Under the pieces are notes generated by a model. The model worked only from the letters and a program-made list of their open reading frames with translations. It ran no database searches and was not told the DNA's origin. A stretch of DNA of 39,101 nt from NCBI GenBank assembly GCA_002937995.1, contig PTLG01000005.1, positions 1-39,101 on the forward strand, in the 5' to 3' direction. The position numbers and the translations under genes were made by a program. The stretch comes from Alphaproteobacteria bacterium MarineAlpha3_Bin7. GTDB lineage: Bacteria; Pseudomonadota; Alphaproteobacteria; Rhodospirillales; UBA2165. Shown piece by piece: positions 37,937 to 39,101 of the stretch (within the stretch, counting starts at the first letter, position 1; every line of letters begins with the position of its first letter).

Positions 37937-39016
37937 GTGACGGATATGGATGATAGAAGTTTTTCAGCAGCTCAGGATTTTTTATTATCTGTGAAAACAT
38001 TTTGGACAGTTGATGTTTTTACAAAAGTAAAGGCGGAATACCAAGCTAATATAGGTAATCTGGACAACTCTACTTCAGAAACACGAGAAATAGAAGATTT
38101 ACTATCAGACAGCACTACTTTTCAGTATTTTGCTTGGCTAGAGCGGCATCTTCAGCGTTTTAAATATTCCGGTCGCTACGGCATAAATACCTATTACTCT
38201 GAGAAAAGAAATACGTTCAGTAATATCCTCTCTAATGAAGAAAGAAGTGAAGATTATCTGGAACTAACCCAAGGTTTTGAGTTGCCAGATTATTACCGAA
38301 GTGTGGATATTCATCAACACCCAGGAGGCCTATGGGGCGATGAAATAGCTGGGCTGGTTTATGAACGGGGCGCCAGAACTACAACACCGCTGATGGGATC
38401 CGCCCACAAAGATTTGCACCATCGGTTTACAGACCTTGCCCTAAAGGACATAAGCACGCCTAAAGATATATTAGATATGGGCTGCGGTTTTGGTAAGAGT
38501 ACAAAACCATTTTATGATATTCTAAATGAGTCAAAAATTGAGGCGATTGATTTATCGGAACCCTGCCTAAAATTAGCAGCTCACGATGCTGCCGAAACTC
38601 AACGCAAAAATGTAAAATTTCGACAAATAAATGCCTTGGACACAACATATGATAATGAGTCTTTTGATTTAGTAACTTCAACAATGCTAATACACGAACT
38701 TCCAGCTAAAGAGATTGGGAAGATGTTTGCAGAAGCTGAGAGAGTTTTACGACCTGGCGGGCGTATGGTTCATCTTGACTTTTATAGTTTGCCTGACGAA
38801 TTTACCAAATTTATTCACTACGGTCATTCTGAAAGGAATAATGAGCCTTTCATGAAAGGGTTTGCAGAATTAGATTTACATGAATTACTTGCTGAAAAAG
38901 GGTTTATCAATATCAGTATAGTGCCATTCTCTGAAGCTGAAGGCGTTGATCCCAATAACCATAGATATTGGCGATTTCCATGGACCTTAATAACTGCAGA
39001 TAAAGAAGTTTTTTAA
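37937..39016 (+). CDS. Class I SAM-dependent methyltransferase
   Basis: ILDMGCGFGKSTKPFYDILNESKIEAIDLSEPCLKLA; FDLVTSTMLIHELP; AERVLRPGGRMVHLDFYS. Confidence 0.88.
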   Translation: MTDMDDRSFSAAQDFLLSVKTFWTVDVFTKVKAEYQANIGNLDNSTSETREIEDLLSDSTTFQYFAWLERHLQRFKYSGRYGINTYYSEKRNTFSNILSNEERSEDYLELTQGFELPDYYRSVDIHQHPGGLWGDEIAGLVYERGARTTTPLMGSAHKDLHHRFTDLALKDISTPKDILDMGCGFGKSTKPFYDILNESKIEAIDLSEPCLKLAAHDAAETQRKNVKFRQINALDTTYDNESFDLVTSTMLIHELPAKEIGKMFAEAERVLRPGGRMVHLDFYSLPDEFTKFIHYGHSERNNEPFMKGFAELDLHELLAEKGFINISIVPFSEAEGVDPNNHRYWRFPWTLITADKEVF

Positions 39017-39101
39017 TTAGAGCGCAATCTAGGACTTAACAAAACCGTTATGGAATGCTTCAATAGAAGTAAAAGCTCTAAATTAATAATAACTTATGAG
39101 G

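Noticed and set aside
39010-39087. TTAGAGC...GCTCTAA inverted repeat after the methyltransferase as a terminator or element end
   Set aside because: Seven-bp arms are about 60 nt apart with no U-tract and the window ends; likely chance.

Overview
AT-rich bacterial window, probably from a marine alphaproteobacterium (inferred from gene content only). It is almost entirely protein-coding. I saw no rRNA, tRNA, CRISPR array, transposase or classical one-component regulator. From left to right: (1) a minus-strand module of an HD-GAF phosphohydrolase, a catalytically degraded HD paralogue, and a lysine-free, extremely acidic protein with 23 tandem Gly-Asp heptads that runs off the left edge and is missing from the ORF track; (2) a DUF4396-like membrane protein, an RND efflux permease with its adaptor, and a TusA-like protein; (3) a copper/oxidase-assembly cluster with two divergent SCO proteins and a PCu(A)C chaperone; (4) a cupin, a beta-lactamase-fold hydrolase, an EgtB without EgtD, a Cys-form iodothyronine-deiodinase-like protein, an ABM monooxygenase, a cytochrome c', a tandem OsmC protein and an LLM flavin oxidoreductase; (5) a large catabolic island: a tightly packed LeuC/LeuD-like, ICL-family lyase, HyuB, HyuA, isochorismatase-fold operon, divergent from a DctPQM TRAP transporter, then a second HyuA-HyuB-D-glutamate-cyclase-like operon, UbiD, an FAD monooxygenase, a maleate-isomerase/Asp-Glu-racemase-like protein, a small protein and a SAM methyltransferase. 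The best leads are the HD/pseudo-HD/acidic-heptad module and the predicted cyclic imide/lactam ring-opening pathway of the six-gene operon, whose isochorismatase-fold member lacks the catalytic Cys.
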